This document shows positions 7,519 through 16,208 of a stretch of 51,730 bases of DNA, piece by piece. This DNA comes from Deltaproteobacteria bacterium (lineage in GTDB: Bacteria > Desulfobacterota > Desulfobacteria > Desulfobacterales > SpSt-501). Position numbers and translations under genes: made by a program. The notes beneath the pieces were generated by a model. That model searched no databases and was not told the DNA's origin. It saw nothing but the letters and a program-made list of their open reading frames with translations. The stretch covers positions 1-51,730 of the forward strand of contig JACRCN010000040.1 of assembly GCA_016219005.1 (NCBI GenBank). The letters run 5' to 3'. How positions within the stretch are numbered: the first letter of the stretch is position 1; the number at the start of each line of letters is the position of its first letter.

Positions 7519-8376
7519 CTAATTGTTGTTCGCATCGGCGAAATACTTGATCATCATTTCACCGAGTTCCTTGGAGCGCAGGGTGGCAGCCTCCACGGCG
7601 TTGATCAGGGTGGTGCGCAGCCCGCCCTTTTCCAGCGTGTGGATCCCCGCGATGGCGGTCCCGCCGGGCGAGGTCACGCGGTCCTTCAGTTGGCCCGGGT
7701 GCTCGCCGGTTTCCATCAGCATCTTGGCCGCGCCCATGACGGTCTGGGCGGCGAGGAACTGGGAATCCTTGCGGGACAAGCCCATCTTCACCCCGGCGTC
7801 GGCCAGAGCATCGACAATGATGAAAATGTAGGCCGGCCCGCTGCCGCTCAGGCCGGTGATGGCGTCCATCAGATAGTTCTCGCGCAGGAAGACGGCCTTG
7901 CCCACGGAATTGAAGATCGCCATCGCCAGCGCGACGTCTTCCTTCCTGGCATGCTTGCCGGCCGACAGCGCCGTCGCGGACTCCTTGACCGAGGCGGCGA
8001 TGTTTGGCATGACCCGGATCAGGCGCAGCTCCTTGTGCAGCAGGGACTCGATCGCCCGCAGCGGAACACCTGCCGCGATGGAGATGATGAGCTTGGACAT
8101 GTCCAGCAGATCGGCGGTTTCCTTCAGCACCTCCGCCATGAGCTGCGGTTTCACCGCGTAAATGACGACGTCCGACTGCGCGACGGCCTCCACGTTGCTC
8201 GATGTCGTGCGGACCCCGTAGCGGGCGCGCAGCTCCGCCAGCCGCTCCTCGCGCACGTCGGTGCAGACGATGTTCGCCGGTTTCGCCGACCCGGAGTGCA
8301 CCAGGCCGCTCACCAGGGCCTCGCCCATGTTGCCGCAACCCAGAAAACAAAGCTTCTTGTCGATCAAATTGTCCAC
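7519..8376 (-). CDS. proC: Pyrroline-5-carboxylate reductase
   Basis: A 285-residue enzyme for the last step of proline synthesis, reducing pyrroline-5-carboxylate with NAD(P)H. The N-terminal nucleotide-binding fold has CFLGCGNMGEALVSGL. The C-terminal dimerisation part has GLSGSGPAYIFIIVDALADA and RVTSPGGTAIAG, both diagnostic. The GTG at 8376 is preferred because AAGGAGG sits about 5 bases before it; the in-frame ATG at 8391 lies upstream of that site. In many relatives proC sits beside yggT and divIVA. Here it is on the opposite strand and about 7 kb from them, with a catabolic operon in between. Confidence 0.95.
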   Translation of the reverse strand: MDNLIDKKLCFLGCGNMGEALVSGLVHSGSAKPANIVCTDVREERLAELRARYGVRTTSSNVEAVAQSDVVIYAVKPQLMAEVLKETADLLDMSKLIISIAAGVPLRAIESLLHKELRLIRVMPNIAASVKESATALSAGKHARKEDVALAMAIFNSVGKAVFLRENYLMDAITGLSGSGPAYIFIIVDALADAGVKMGLSRKDSQFLAAQTVMGAAKMLMETGEHPGQLKDRVTSPGGTAIAGIHTLEKGGLRTTLINAVEAATLRSKELGEMMIKYFADANNN

Positions 8377-8482
8377 TGCCGCCTCCTTCATTAACTTTCA
8401 ACAGCCTGTTATATCGAACCGGATTCTTAGGATCTCACTCTCCGATAGTCAAGCACTATATCGGCGCGGCTGCCGTTTGCGC

Positions 8483-8523
8483 TTGACACGCTGGCCGCTC
8501 GAGGATATAAATGGTCTAACCAT
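8483..8523 (+). promoter_or_regulatory. Promoter and FadR/PdhR-type operator of the oxidoreductase operon
   Basis: TTGACA (8483-8488) and TATAAA (8506-8511) are separated by 17 bases, close to the sigma-70 consensus. Overlapping and just after the -10 box is the perfect palindrome ATGGT-CTA-ACCAT (8511-8523), which matches the TGGT-N3-ACCA operator style of the FadR/PdhR branch of GntR regulators. A regulator bound there would block RNA polymerase. The first gene downstream encodes such a regulator, so negative autoregulation with effector release is the simple reading. Confidence 0.72.
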
Positions 8524-8552
8524 TACAATTGTACTGCGACGGACACCCCGCC

Positions 8553-9341
8553 ATGTTTCAAACCGCCAAACCCACCAAAGTCTTCCAGGAAGTGGTGACC
8601 CAGATCGAGGAGGCCATCCTCGCCGGCCGCATCGAAACCGGCCAGACCCTGCCCTCCGAACGCGACCTGAAGGAGATGTTTCAGGTCAGCCGCGGGACCC
8701 TGCGCGAAGCCTTGCGGGTGCTCGAGCAGAAGGGTCTGATCGAAATCCGTTTAGGTGTCGGCGGCGGATCCGTGGTCCGGGCCATGGATGCCGGACGCGT
8801 CAGTGAAAGCCTGGGGCTGCTCATCCGCTCGCAGAAAGTCTCGTTGAACCACCTGGCGGAATTCCGCGAGGCGGTGGAGGGCAGCATCGCCGCGCAGGCG
8901 GCCGAGCGCCGTTGCGCTTCCGACATCCGGAAACTGAGAGAGCTTCTGGGGGTCGCCCGTTCCTGCGTGCAGGCCGGTCGCGGGCGGCGCGATGAATTCC
9001 TCGAGGTGGACAAGCAGATCCACATGGCCATCGCCGCCACCACCCGGAACCCGATTTACCAGAGTGTCCTCACCTCCATTCACGACAACATCCACCGCTA
9101 TTACGACCGTTTTCTGTCGATGGACGACCACGAAATCCAGGAAAACTGCCGCGACCTTAGCGACCTGGTCGATGCGATCGAAAAAGGGGCCGCCGATGAC
9201 GCCCGGCGCCTGGCCCGCGGGCACGTCCAGCGCTTCAACGGCTACATGCAACGCCGCGCACAGGAGGAACATGCCGGCGCGACCGCTTCCTTCCGCCGCA
9301 AAAGCTTAGCGCCGAAAGGCGAGGCCCGGAGGAAACGATGA
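8553..9341 (+). CDS. FadR-subfamily GntR transcriptional regulator
   Basis: A 262-residue regulator. Residues 5-75 are a GntR winged helix-turn-helix (LPSERDLKEMFQVSRGTLRE, then ALRVLEQKGLIE). The C-terminal FCD helical domain contains EFREAVEGSIA and VDKQIHMAIAATTRNPIY, with acidic and His residues that usually bind a metal and a carboxylate ligand. The ATG at 8553 is preferred to an in-frame TTG at 8529. Its stop overlaps the ATG of the flavoprotein gene (ATGA at 9338-9341), so it is the first gene of the operon and probably senses the pathway substrate, likely an organic or amino acid. Confidence 0.88.
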   Translation: MFQTAKPTKVFQEVVTQIEEAILAGRIETGQTLPSERDLKEMFQVSRGTLREALRVLEQKGLIEIRLGVGGGSVVRAMDAGRVSESLGLLIRSQKVSLNHLAEFREAVEGSIAAQAAERRCASDIRKLRELLGVARSCVQAGRGRRDEFLEVDKQIHMAIAATTRNPIYQSVLTSIHDNIHRYYDRFLSMDDHEIQENCRDLSDLVDAIEKGAADDARRLARGHVQRFNGYMQRRAQEEHAGATASFRRKSLAPKGEARRKR

Positions 9342-11431
9342 CGCCCATGCGAATCCGCAAACACCCGATTCTGCCGATCTCTGAAAAAGACGATATCTCC
9401 TTCACCTGGAACGGCTCCCCCCTGTCCGGGTTCGACGGCGAAATGATCTCCTCCGCCCTGGTGGCCAACGGGGTCCACATCTTCGGCCACCACGCGAGGG
9501 ACGGCAGCCCCCAGGGGATTTTCTGCGCCAACGGCCAGTGCTCCCAGTGCCTGGTCATCGCCGACGGGCGGCCCGTCAAGGCCTGCATGACGCCGCTGCG
9601 GGAGGGACTCACCGTCGCAAGCGTCGAAGGTCTGCCCCGGTTGCCCGAGGAGGACGCCGCGTCGCACGTGAGTGCCATCGCGTCTGTTGCGACCGAGGTG
9701 CTCATCATCGGCGGCGGGCCGGCCGGCCTGTCGGCTGCCATCGAGCTCGGCAAGCTCGGCGTGCGCACCCTGGTGGTCGACGACAAGGACCGCCTGGGCG
9801 GCAAGCTCGTGCTGCAGACCCACAAGTTTTTCGGGTCGGTGGAGGATTCCTACGCCGGCACCCGCGGGTTCGAGATCGCCAACATCCTCGCCGCGGAAAT
9901 CGCCCGGCACCCCTCGGTGGAGGTCTGGCTGAACGCCACCGCCGTAGCCGTGTTCTCGGACCACATCGTCGGTGTCGTGCGCGACGGCCGCTACATCACC
10001 GTCAAACCGGCAAAACTCATGGTGGCCACCGGCGCCCGCGAAAAAATGCTCTCCTTCCCCGGCAACACGCTGCCCGGGGTTTATGGGGCCGGGGCCTTCC
10101 AGACCCTGGTCAACCGCGATCTGGTGAAGTCCGCCGCGCGGGTCCTCATCGTCGGCGGCGGCAACGTGGGGTTGATCGCCGGCTACCATGCCATCCAGGC
10201 CGGCATCGAGGTGGCGGCCCTGATCGAGGCCCTGCCCCAGGTCGGCGGCTACAAGGTCCACGCGGACAAGCTCATGCGGCTGGGGGTCCCGATCTTCACC
10301 CGCCACACCATCGTCTGCGCCACAGGCGGCGACCACGTGGAGTCGGCCACCATCGCCGAGCTCGACGACAAATGGATCGTGAAGCCCGACACGCAAAAGA
10401 CCTTTGCCGTGGACACGGTGCTGATGGCCGTCGGCCTGGCCGAGGTGAACGAGTTTTACCTGAAGGCCCGGCAGTTCGGCATGGACGTCTTCCACGCCGG
10501 CGACGCCCAGGAGATCGCCGAGGCCTCGGCGGCCATGTTCACGGGAAAGATCGAGGGCCTGAGGATCGCTACCTCCCTGGGGGTATACTCCGGCGAGATC
10601 CCGCAGGAGTGGGAGAATAAGGCAACCGTGCTCAAGTCCCGGCCCGGCGGCGTGGTGCGCCGCGAGCCGCCTTCCAGGGAAGAAGGTGTTTTCCCGGTCT
10701 TCCACTGCTTACAGGAGGTGCCCTGCAACCCGTGCACGTCGGTCTGCCCGCAGCATGCCATTCACACCGAAAACGACACCATCACGGGCCTGCCCTATTT
10801 CACCGACAGCGAGGTCTGCACCGGCTGCGCCAGCTGTGTTGCAGTCTGCCCGGGGCTTTCGGTGACCCTGGTCGACTACCGCAAGGACCCCGAGCACCCG
10901 ATGGTCATCCTGCCCTACGAGGTCTGGCGCGAAAAGGTGGAGGTCGGCCGGAAGGTACCGGTCACCGACGTGGACGGCGCCATCCTGGGCTATTACGCGG
11001 TGCAAAAGATCAAGACCCGCAAGAAATACCCCGGCACCCTCATGGTTCACGTCCGGGTCGACCGGCCGGTGGCCAAGCGCGCCGTCGGCATCTGGGTCCA
11101 GGAGCAACAGATCGAACCCATGGCCGTCTACGAAAAGGCTCCGCCCCCGGATGAGGCCATCATCTGCCGCTGCGAGCGCATCACCGCGGGCGAGATCCGG
11201 GCCGCCATCCGCTCGGGTGTTCTGGACCTGAACCAGCTGAAGGCCCTGACCCGGGCCGGCATGGGCGCCTGCGGTTCCAAGACCTGCCGCCCCATGATCT
11301 GGCGCATGTTCAAGGAGGAAGGGGTCGACCTCGGCACCGTCACCGACCGGGTGGACCGGCCGCTTTTTGTGGAGGTGCCCATTGGCGCGTTTGCCGGCGC
11401 CCCGGAAGGACCCCATGACGAAACCGTATGA
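9338..11431 (+). CDS. Multi-cluster FAD oxidoreductase (2Fe-2S, NAD(P)/FAD, 2x4Fe-4S, BFD-like)
   Basis: This 697-residue protein fuses modules usually found as separate subunits of opine, sarcosine or cyanide-forming oxidases. Residues 15-95 are a 2Fe-2S domain with Cys63, Cys68, Cys71 and Cys83. Residues 118-420 are a pyridine-nucleotide-disulphide-type flavoprotein with GGGPAG at 125-130 and GGGNVG at 273-278. Residues 455-510 are ferredoxin-like with CNPCTSVCP and CTGCASCVAVCP. Residues 605-660 are a BFD-like 2Fe-2S domain (CRC at 610-612, Cys645, Cys650). It probably accepts electrons from the DAO partner encoded next and passes them to ferredoxin or NAD(P). Its start overlaps the regulator stop; its end overlaps the oxidase start by 17 bases. 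Confidence 0.85.
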   Translation: MTPMRIRKHPILPISEKDDISFTWNGSPLSGFDGEMISSALVANGVHIFGHHARDGSPQGIFCANGQCSQCLVIADGRPVKACMTPLREGLTVASVEGLPRLPEEDAASHVSAIASVATEVLIIGGGPAGLSAAIELGKLGVRTLVVDDKDRLGGKLVLQTHKFFGSVEDSYAGTRGFEIANILAAEIARHPSVEVWLNATAVAVFSDHIVGVVRDGRYITVKPAKLMVATGAREKMLSFPGNTLPGVYGAGAFQTLVNRDLVKSAARVLIVGGGNVGLIAGYHAIQAGIEVAALIEALPQVGGYKVHADKLMRLGVPIFTRHTIVCATGGDHVESATIAELDDKWIVKPDTQKTFAVDTVLMAVGLAEVNEFYLKARQFGMDVFHAGDAQEIAEASAAMFTGKIEGLRIATSLGVYSGEIPQEWENKATVLKSRPGGVVRREPPSREEGVFPVFHCLQEVPCNPCTSVCPQHAIHTENDTITGLPYFTDSEVCTGCASCVAVCPGLSVTLVDYRKDPEHPMVILPYEVWREKVEVGRKVPVTDVDGAILGYYAVQKIKTRKKYPGTLMVHVRVDRPVAKRAVGIWVQEQQIEPMAVYEKAPPPDEAIICRCERITAGEIRAAIRSGVLDLNQLKALTRAGMGACGSKTCRPMIWRMFKEEGVDLGTVTDRVDRPLFVEVPIGAFAGAPEGPHDETV

Positions 11432-12569
11432 CGCCATAATAGCCGGGGCGGGTTCGGTCGGCATGCCGACCGCCATGGCACTGGGCGCAAAGGGTGTGCG
11501 CACCCTCGTCATCGACATGCACCCGTCCCCCGGGCAGGGTGAAAACAAGCACGCCATCGGCGGGGTGCGGGCCACCCACTCCGCCCCCGGCAAAATTCTC
11601 ACCTGCCTGCGATCGATCGAAATCCTGTCCACGTGGCAAAGCCTCCACGGGGACGACATCGAGTGGCTGCAAGGGGGCTATCTCTACCCGGTGTACCGCG
11701 AGAGCGACGCCGAACTGCTGAAAAACCTGCTTCCGCTCCAGAAGTCCTACGGGCTCAAGATCGATTTCGCGGAGCCGCGGCAGGTCCGGGCCATCGTACC
11801 GGGCATCAACCCCGAGGGTCTTCTGGGCGGCACCTTCGCCCCGGAGGACGGCTCCATCTCGCCGCTGCTCGTGGCCAACGCCTACTATCGCCGGTCCATG
11901 AGTCTATCGGTCGCTTTCCGGTTCAAGGAGAAAATCAGCCGCATCCTCGTGGACGGCGACCGCGTTATCGGCGTCGAAACGGACCGGGGCCGGTACGAGG
12001 CCCCGGTGGTAATCGACGCCGCCGGACCGCTTTCGGCGTCCTTGTGCGAAACCGCCGGCGTCAGGGTCCCGGTGGAGCCGGACTGCCACGAGGCCGCCAT
12101 CACCGAGCCGGTCAAGCCCTTCTTCGAGTGCATGGTGGTGGATATCCGCCCGGCGCCGGGATCCAAGAACTATTACTTCTACCAGAACCGGCATGGGCAG
12201 GTGGTGTTCTGCATCACCCCGGACCCGCCCATCGTGGGCATGGACAAGCGCGAAACCTCCGTGTTCCTTCCCCAGATCTGCCGCCGCCTCGTGCACCTGC
12301 TGCCGCGCCTCAGGCACCTGCGCGTGCGCCGCACGTGGCGGGGCCTTTACCCCCTGACCCCGGACGGCTCGCCGGTGGTCGGCTGGGACCGGCAGGTGCA
12401 GGGGCTGATGCATGCGACCGGCATGTGCGGCCAGGGCCTGATGCTGGGCACCGGCGTGGGCGAGATCGTCGCCCGCCTGGTCACCCGGTCGACCACGGAC
12501 AACGATGCCGTCATCCTGAAGGAATTCTCGCCCTACCGGGAGTTCAAGGGAGCGGAGAAGCTGAAATAG
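11415..12569 (+). CDS. DAO-family FAD-dependent amine / amino acid oxidase subunit
   Basis: A 384-residue flavoprotein of the glycine/D-amino-acid/sarcosine oxidase (DAO) family. It opens MTKPYDAIIAGAGSVGMPTA with the FAD-binding GxGxxG. The closing segment GLYPLTPDGSPVVGW then ATGMCGQGLMLGTGVGE is the conserved C-terminal flavin contact. It should oxidise a C-N bond of an amine or amino acid and give electrons to the multi-cluster protein encoded just before it, as in the HcnBC and opine oxidase pairs. The ATG at 11415 is preferred because GGAAGGA lies just upstream. The substrate is not identifiable from sequence. Confidence 0.85.
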   Translation: MTKPYDAIIAGAGSVGMPTAMALGAKGVRTLVIDMHPSPGQGENKHAIGGVRATHSAPGKILTCLRSIEILSTWQSLHGDDIEWLQGGYLYPVYRESDAELLKNLLPLQKSYGLKIDFAEPRQVRAIVPGINPEGLLGGTFAPEDGSISPLLVANAYYRRSMSLSVAFRFKEKISRILVDGDRVIGVETDRGRYEAPVVIDAAGPLSASLCETAGVRVPVEPDCHEAAITEPVKPFFECMVVDIRPAPGSKNYYFYQNRHGQVVFCITPDPPIVGMDKRETSVFLPQICRRLVHLLPRLRHLRVRRTWRGLYPLTPDGSPVVGWDRQVQGLMHATGMCGQGLMLGTGVGEIVARLVTRSTTDNDAVILKEFSPYREFKGAEKLK

Positions 12570-12645
12570 AATTGAAAAAGGTATTTGAGTATCGCGGTCT
12601 CTGGTTGTTTGACCAAACACCGAAACAACGGAACACCTAAACACC

Positions 12646-12660
12646 TCGCGCAAAGCGCGA
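12646..12660 (+). promoter_or_regulatory. GC hairpin immediately before the AOR ribosome-binding site
   Basis: TCGCGC-AAA-GCGCGA forms a six-pair stem with a three-base loop, ending one base before AAAGGAGAG (12662-12670) and 15 bases before the AOR ATG. It lies in the only sizeable gap inside the operon (12570-12675). It could tune translation of the tungsten enzyme or stabilise the downstream mRNA after processing. No T run follows, so it is not a terminator. Confidence 0.45.
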
Positions 12661-12675
12661 TCAAAGGAGAGAACC

Positions 12676-14820
12676 ATGTCCGGTTACGAACTCACGCTCC
12701 AAAAGACCTTCCCATACCAGCGGCCCCCCATCGAAAGGGGCTACGCCAACCAGACGCTGCACCTGAACCTCTCCGATCTCGCCGTTACGACGAAACCGGT
12801 GCCGGCCCGGATGAAAGAGCTCTTCGTCGGCGGCAAGGGGTTTGATCTCTGGCTGCTGTGGAATGCCGTCAAGCCCGCGACACGTTGGGACGACCCGGAG
12901 AACGCCGTCTGCATCGCAAGCGGCCCGCTGGGAGGAACCCCGGCCTACCCGGGCTCCGGCAAAAGCATCGCCGCCACCATCTCCCCTCTCACCGGCGCGG
13001 TCATCGATTCAAACGTGGGCGGCTATTTCGGCCCCTACCTCAAGTTCTCGGGCTTCGACGCTCTCGAGATCCAGGGCAAGACCGACCAAGACATCGTCGT
13101 GTTCGTGGACGGCATCGACCAGAAGGTGGAGATTTTTGCGAGCACGGGCCTGCCCGAGGACGCCTACAGGCTCTCGGAGGTGCTGACCGAACACTTCGCC
13201 CAGGGCAAGCTGCGCAACATCTCGGTGGTGTCGGCCGGCCCCGGCGCGAAGCGCACTTACTTCGGCTGTCTCAACTTCAGCTGGTACGACCCAAAGCGCA
13301 AGCGCGCCCGCTACAAGCAAGCCGGCCGCGGCGGGGTGGGCACCGTCTTCGCCGACAAGGGCATCCGGGCACTGGTGGCCCGCTGGGATGCCGCCATCTC
13401 GCTCGACACCAACCAGCCGGCTGAAAAGGAACGTTTGAAGACGGTCGCCAGGCAGCATGCCCGGGAGATCGTCGAGCTCGACCCCAAGCAGAACGAGATG
13501 GCAACCATCGGCACCACGCACATCGTCACCATCATGGACGACCACGACCTGCTGCCGACCCATAATTTCCGATTCGGCCGGCACCGGGAGGCCGCCAACC
13601 TGGGCCAGGCGGTGTTCCGCCGCCTCTTCGACCCCGGCTACGACGGGTGCTGGATGGGCTGCACGGTGGCCTGCGCCCACGGCGTGCGCGACTTCGTCCC
13701 CATGAGCGGCCCTTACGCCGGCCGCAAGGTCTTCGTCGACGGCCCCGAGTATGAAACCATCGCCGGCTGCGGTTCAAATCTCGGCATCTTCGACCCGCAT
13801 ACCGTGATCGAACTCAACTTCTACTGCGATGCCTACGGCCTGGACACCATTTCAGTGGGAACGGCGACCGCCTTCGCCATGGAGTGCTACGAGCTCGGCC
13901 TGATCACCACCCAGCACACGGGCGGCCTGGAGCTTTACTTCGGCAACCGCGCCGCCGCCCTCGAAATCGTCCACCAGATGGCCCGCGGCGAAGGCTTCGG
14001 CAAGCGGATCGGCCAGGGGATCCGCCGGATGAAGGCGGCCTTCGCCCGGGACTTCGGCGCCGACCCCCGGATCATGGCCGACATCGGCATGGAGTCCAAG
14101 GGCCTGGAGTTCTCCGAGTACGTGTCCAAGGAGTCGCTCGCCCAGCAGGGCGGCTACGGCCTGGCCCTCAAAGGACCCCAGCACGATGAAGCCTGGCTGA
14201 TCTTCCTCGACATGGTGCACAACCTCATGCCGACCTTTGCGCAGAAGGCCGAGGCGTTGCACTGGTTCCCCATGTTCCGCACCTGGTTTTCGCTCTGCGG
14301 CCTGTGCAAGCTGCCTTGGAACGACATCATCCCCGAAGACAACATAGGCACTCCGGAACCCGCCAAGGTGATGAAGCACGTCGGCTGGTACGCGGAATAC
14401 TTCAGTTCGGTGACCGGCCGGGAGTCCGGCCCGGACGATCTCATCCGCATGAGCGAGGCAGTCTACAACTTCCAGCGGGTGTTCAACCTGCGCATGGGCT
14501 TCGGCCGCCGCGAGCATGACTGCCTGCCCTACCGGGCGGTGGGCCCGGTGACCGAGCTGGAGTACGAATCCCGGGCCGAGCGATACGACAAGCAGCTTAC
14601 GGAGACCTACAAGGTCGATATCGGCGGCAAGAGCACCGCGGAGAAGGTGGCACTCATGCGCGGGCTGCGCGAGGCGCAGTATAAGACGCTGCAGGACGCC
14701 GTATACAAACGCCGGGGCTGGACGCCGGACGGCATCCCGACGCTCGCCACGGTGAAACGCCTGGGGATCGATTTCCCGGACGTGGTAGCCCTGCTCAAAG
14801 CCAACGGGGTGACGGCGTGA
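12676..14820 (+). CDS. Tungsten aldehyde:ferredoxin oxidoreductase family enzyme
   Basis: A 714-residue member of the AOR family, which oxidises aldehydes to carboxylic acids using a tungsten bis-pterin cofactor and one 4Fe-4S cluster, with ferredoxin as acceptor. The N-terminal half has the pterin-binding pattern VGGKGFDLWLLW and SGPLGGTPAYPGSGKS. The cluster cysteines are Cys325, Cys329 and Cys333 (DGCWMGCTVACAHG), spaced C-x3-C-x3-C, plus Cys in SLCGLCKLPW near residue 535. The length is a little above that of classical AOR (about 605), as in the broader family. It follows the amine oxidase and should remove the aldehyde that enzyme makes. The stop overlaps the GTG of the ThiS/MoaD-like gene. 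Confidence 0.92.
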   Translation: MSGYELTLQKTFPYQRPPIERGYANQTLHLNLSDLAVTTKPVPARMKELFVGGKGFDLWLLWNAVKPATRWDDPENAVCIASGPLGGTPAYPGSGKSIAATISPLTGAVIDSNVGGYFGPYLKFSGFDALEIQGKTDQDIVVFVDGIDQKVEIFASTGLPEDAYRLSEVLTEHFAQGKLRNISVVSAGPGAKRTYFGCLNFSWYDPKRKRARYKQAGRGGVGTVFADKGIRALVARWDAAISLDTNQPAEKERLKTVARQHAREIVELDPKQNEMATIGTTHIVTIMDDHDLLPTHNFRFGRHREAANLGQAVFRRLFDPGYDGCWMGCTVACAHGVRDFVPMSGPYAGRKVFVDGPEYETIAGCGSNLGIFDPHTVIELNFYCDAYGLDTISVGTATAFAMECYELGLITTQHTGGLELYFGNRAAALEIVHQMARGEGFGKRIGQGIRRMKAAFARDFGADPRIMADIGMESKGLEFSEYVSKESLAQQGGYGLALKGPQHDEAWLIFLDMVHNLMPTFAQKAEALHWFPMFRTWFSLCGLCKLPWNDIIPEDNIGTPEPAKVMKHVGWYAEYFSSVTGRESGPDDLIRMSEAVYNFQRVFNLRMGFGRREHDCLPYRAVGPVTELEYESRAERYDKQLTETYKVDIGGKSTAEKVALMRGLREAQYKTLQDAVYKRRGWTPDGIPTLATVKRLGIDFPDVVALLKANGVTA

Positions 14821-15017
14821 TCCGGGTGGCAGGAATTGAACGCCCCTGGCACGCGGGCATGACGGTGGCGGACGTGCTGAAGGAAATCGGCGACGAAGCG
14901 GACGCCTGTCCCGTGGTGCGGGTCAACGATCACTATGTCTCCCGCCCCAACTTCGACCAGACGAACATTCCGGACAACGCCCAGATCTTCCTCATCCCGA
15001 TGATTGCCGGGGGATAG
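14817..15017 (+). CDS. ThiS/MoaD-like ubiquitin-fold sulphur carrier
   Basis: A 66-residue protein with the beta-grasp layout MIRVAGIERPWHAGMTVADV and the C-terminal FLIPMIAGG. The terminal Gly-Gly is the site that is adenylated and thiocarboxylated in MoaD and ThiS. Such carriers often sit beside AOR genes and are thought to supply sulphur for the dithiolene of the metal cofactor. Its GTG start overlaps the AOR stop (GTGA), so the two are translationally coupled. A tungsten-specific role is inferred from position only. Confidence 0.82.
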   Translation: MIRVAGIERPWHAGMTVADVLKEIGDEADACPVVRVNDHYVSRPNFDQTNIPDNAQIFLIPMIAGG

Positions 15018-15342
15018 CCTGGACCGGGGGGCGGAGAGGTTGAAACCCTGTTCCCATTTTCAACCCTGCGCCGCCCCCTTTCCCTCTTCACACTTCACGC
15101 TTCTTTTCCCCGCCCTCGTGGATTTGCCAACCCCAGGCGAGTATGGTAATCTATAATTCTATACCGAATCGGCGCCAACGGGCGGCCCGATTCACTTTTC
15201 CGCATTTCCGCTCAAGTTCTGCCGTCGGCCGGGCGATATGCTTAATGACGAGGATGCAGTGCGCGCCACGTCATGGCGTGGGGTATGAGGTTCGCACGAC
15301 CGGCCGGCGAGCCCGATGAGCGGCCGGGAGGTCGGAGTTGCC
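15018..15342. other. Intergenic region with a likely promoter for yggT-divIVA-pilT
   Basis: No gene is supportable in these 325 bases. A local AT-rich patch contains TTGCCA (15124-15129), then TAATCT (15147-15152) 17 bases later, and a perfect TATAAT at 15152-15157 without a good matching -35. One of these probably drives the plus-strand cluster that starts at 15343. No terminator is visible after the ThiS/MoaD-like gene. Confidence 0.45.
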
Positions 15343-15645
15343 ATGTCCATTTTGACGAGTAACTTTGTCAACGCCGTAGCCGCCATTCTTGGCTTCGTGC
15401 TGAACATTTACATGTGGGTCATCATCGCCCGTGCCGTTTTGTCGTGGGTGAGCCCCGATCCGTACAACCCGATCGTGCGGTTCATCCACAGCGTGACCGA
15501 ACCGGTGCTCTCCCGGATCCGCCGGCACCTGCCGGTGGTGTTCGGCGGCATCGATCTGGCGCCGATCGTCGTTTTCCTGGCGATCATGTTTCTAGAATAC
15601 TTCGTGGTCAGCAGCCTGCAAGAATTCGCTGCCGGCCTGCGGTAA
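15343..15645 (+). CDS. YggT family integral membrane protein
   Basis: A 100-residue membrane protein of the YggT family, with two hydrophobic segments (about residues 8-30 and 65-90) and the hallmark YMWVIIARAVLSWVSPDPYN before VRFIHSVTEPVLSRIRR. The family is linked to cell-envelope and division functions without a defined biochemical role, and is usually next to divIVA, as here. The ATG at 15343 is chosen over 15316 because GGGAGG lies 11-16 bases upstream of it. The divIVA start follows 23 bases after the stop. Confidence 0.9.
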   Translation: MSILTSNFVNAVAAILGFVLNIYMWVIIARAVLSWVSPDPYNPIVRFIHSVTEPVLSRIRRHLPVVFGGIDLAPIVVFLAIMFLEYFVVSSLQEFAAGLR

Positions 15646-15668
15646 CCCACTTTACTTAAGGAGGAGTC

Positions 15669-16172
15669 ATGCCACTCACCGCGCTGGACATCCAGCAGCA
15701 GCGTTTCCGGACGAAGGTTCGGGGGGTCGACCCCAAAGAGGTGCAGACATTTCTCGAGCAGGCGGCCGCCGCCTTCGAAGACCTGCAGCGGGAGCATCAC
15801 CGCCTGACCGGCGAGGTCCGGCAGCTGCGCGGAGAGATCGACGAGCACCGCAAACGGGAGGGCACCTTCAAGCGCGCCCTGATGCAGTCTCAGAAAGTTC
15901 TCGATCAGATGAAGGTCAATGCCGAAAAGCAGGCCGACCTGATCGTGACCGAGGCGGAGAACAAGGCTGAAAAACTCCTGCACCAGGCGCAGCGCCGACT
16001 ATCCCAGCTCCAGGAGGACATCACGAAGCTCAAACGCCAGCGCGTGCAGATCGAGGTCGAGATCGGCTACGTCATCGAATCCCACCGCCGGCTGCTGACC
16101 CTCGGCCAGGAGCAGATCCGGGCAACCGACGAGCAGGACGAGAAGCTGAAAGTGCTGAAAAAGGCGATATAA
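15669..16172 (+). CDS. divIVA: DivIVA domain protein
   Basis: A 167-residue coiled-coil protein. Residues 1-35 form the membrane-binding DivIVA head (LTALDIQQQRFRTKVRGVDP, then KEVQTFLEQAA). The rest is a long charged coiled coil (LQREHHRLTGEVRQLRGEID). DivIVA proteins gather at negatively curved membrane such as poles and division sites and recruit partners. A strong AAGGAGG precedes the ATG. With yggT upstream and two pilT-like genes downstream, a role in polar placement of the pilus machinery or in septum formation is plausible. Confidence 0.88.
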   Translation: MPLTALDIQQQRFRTKVRGVDPKEVQTFLEQAAAAFEDLQREHHRLTGEVRQLRGEIDEHRKREGTFKRALMQSQKVLDQMKVNAEKQADLIVTEAENKAEKLLHQAQRRLSQLQEDITKLKRQRVQIEVEIGYVIESHRRLLTLGQEQIRATDEQDEKLKVLKKAI

Positions 16173-16208
16173 CGCGCCACCAACCGCGCGCAACCCCGGG
16201 ACGATTTC

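Noticed and set aside
9242-10705. 487-codon open frame on the minus strand opposite the multi-cluster flavoprotein
   Set aside because: It mirrors a gene with clear motifs, and its product is a His/Gly/Asp-rich string without domains, the typical antisense shadow in GC-rich DNA.
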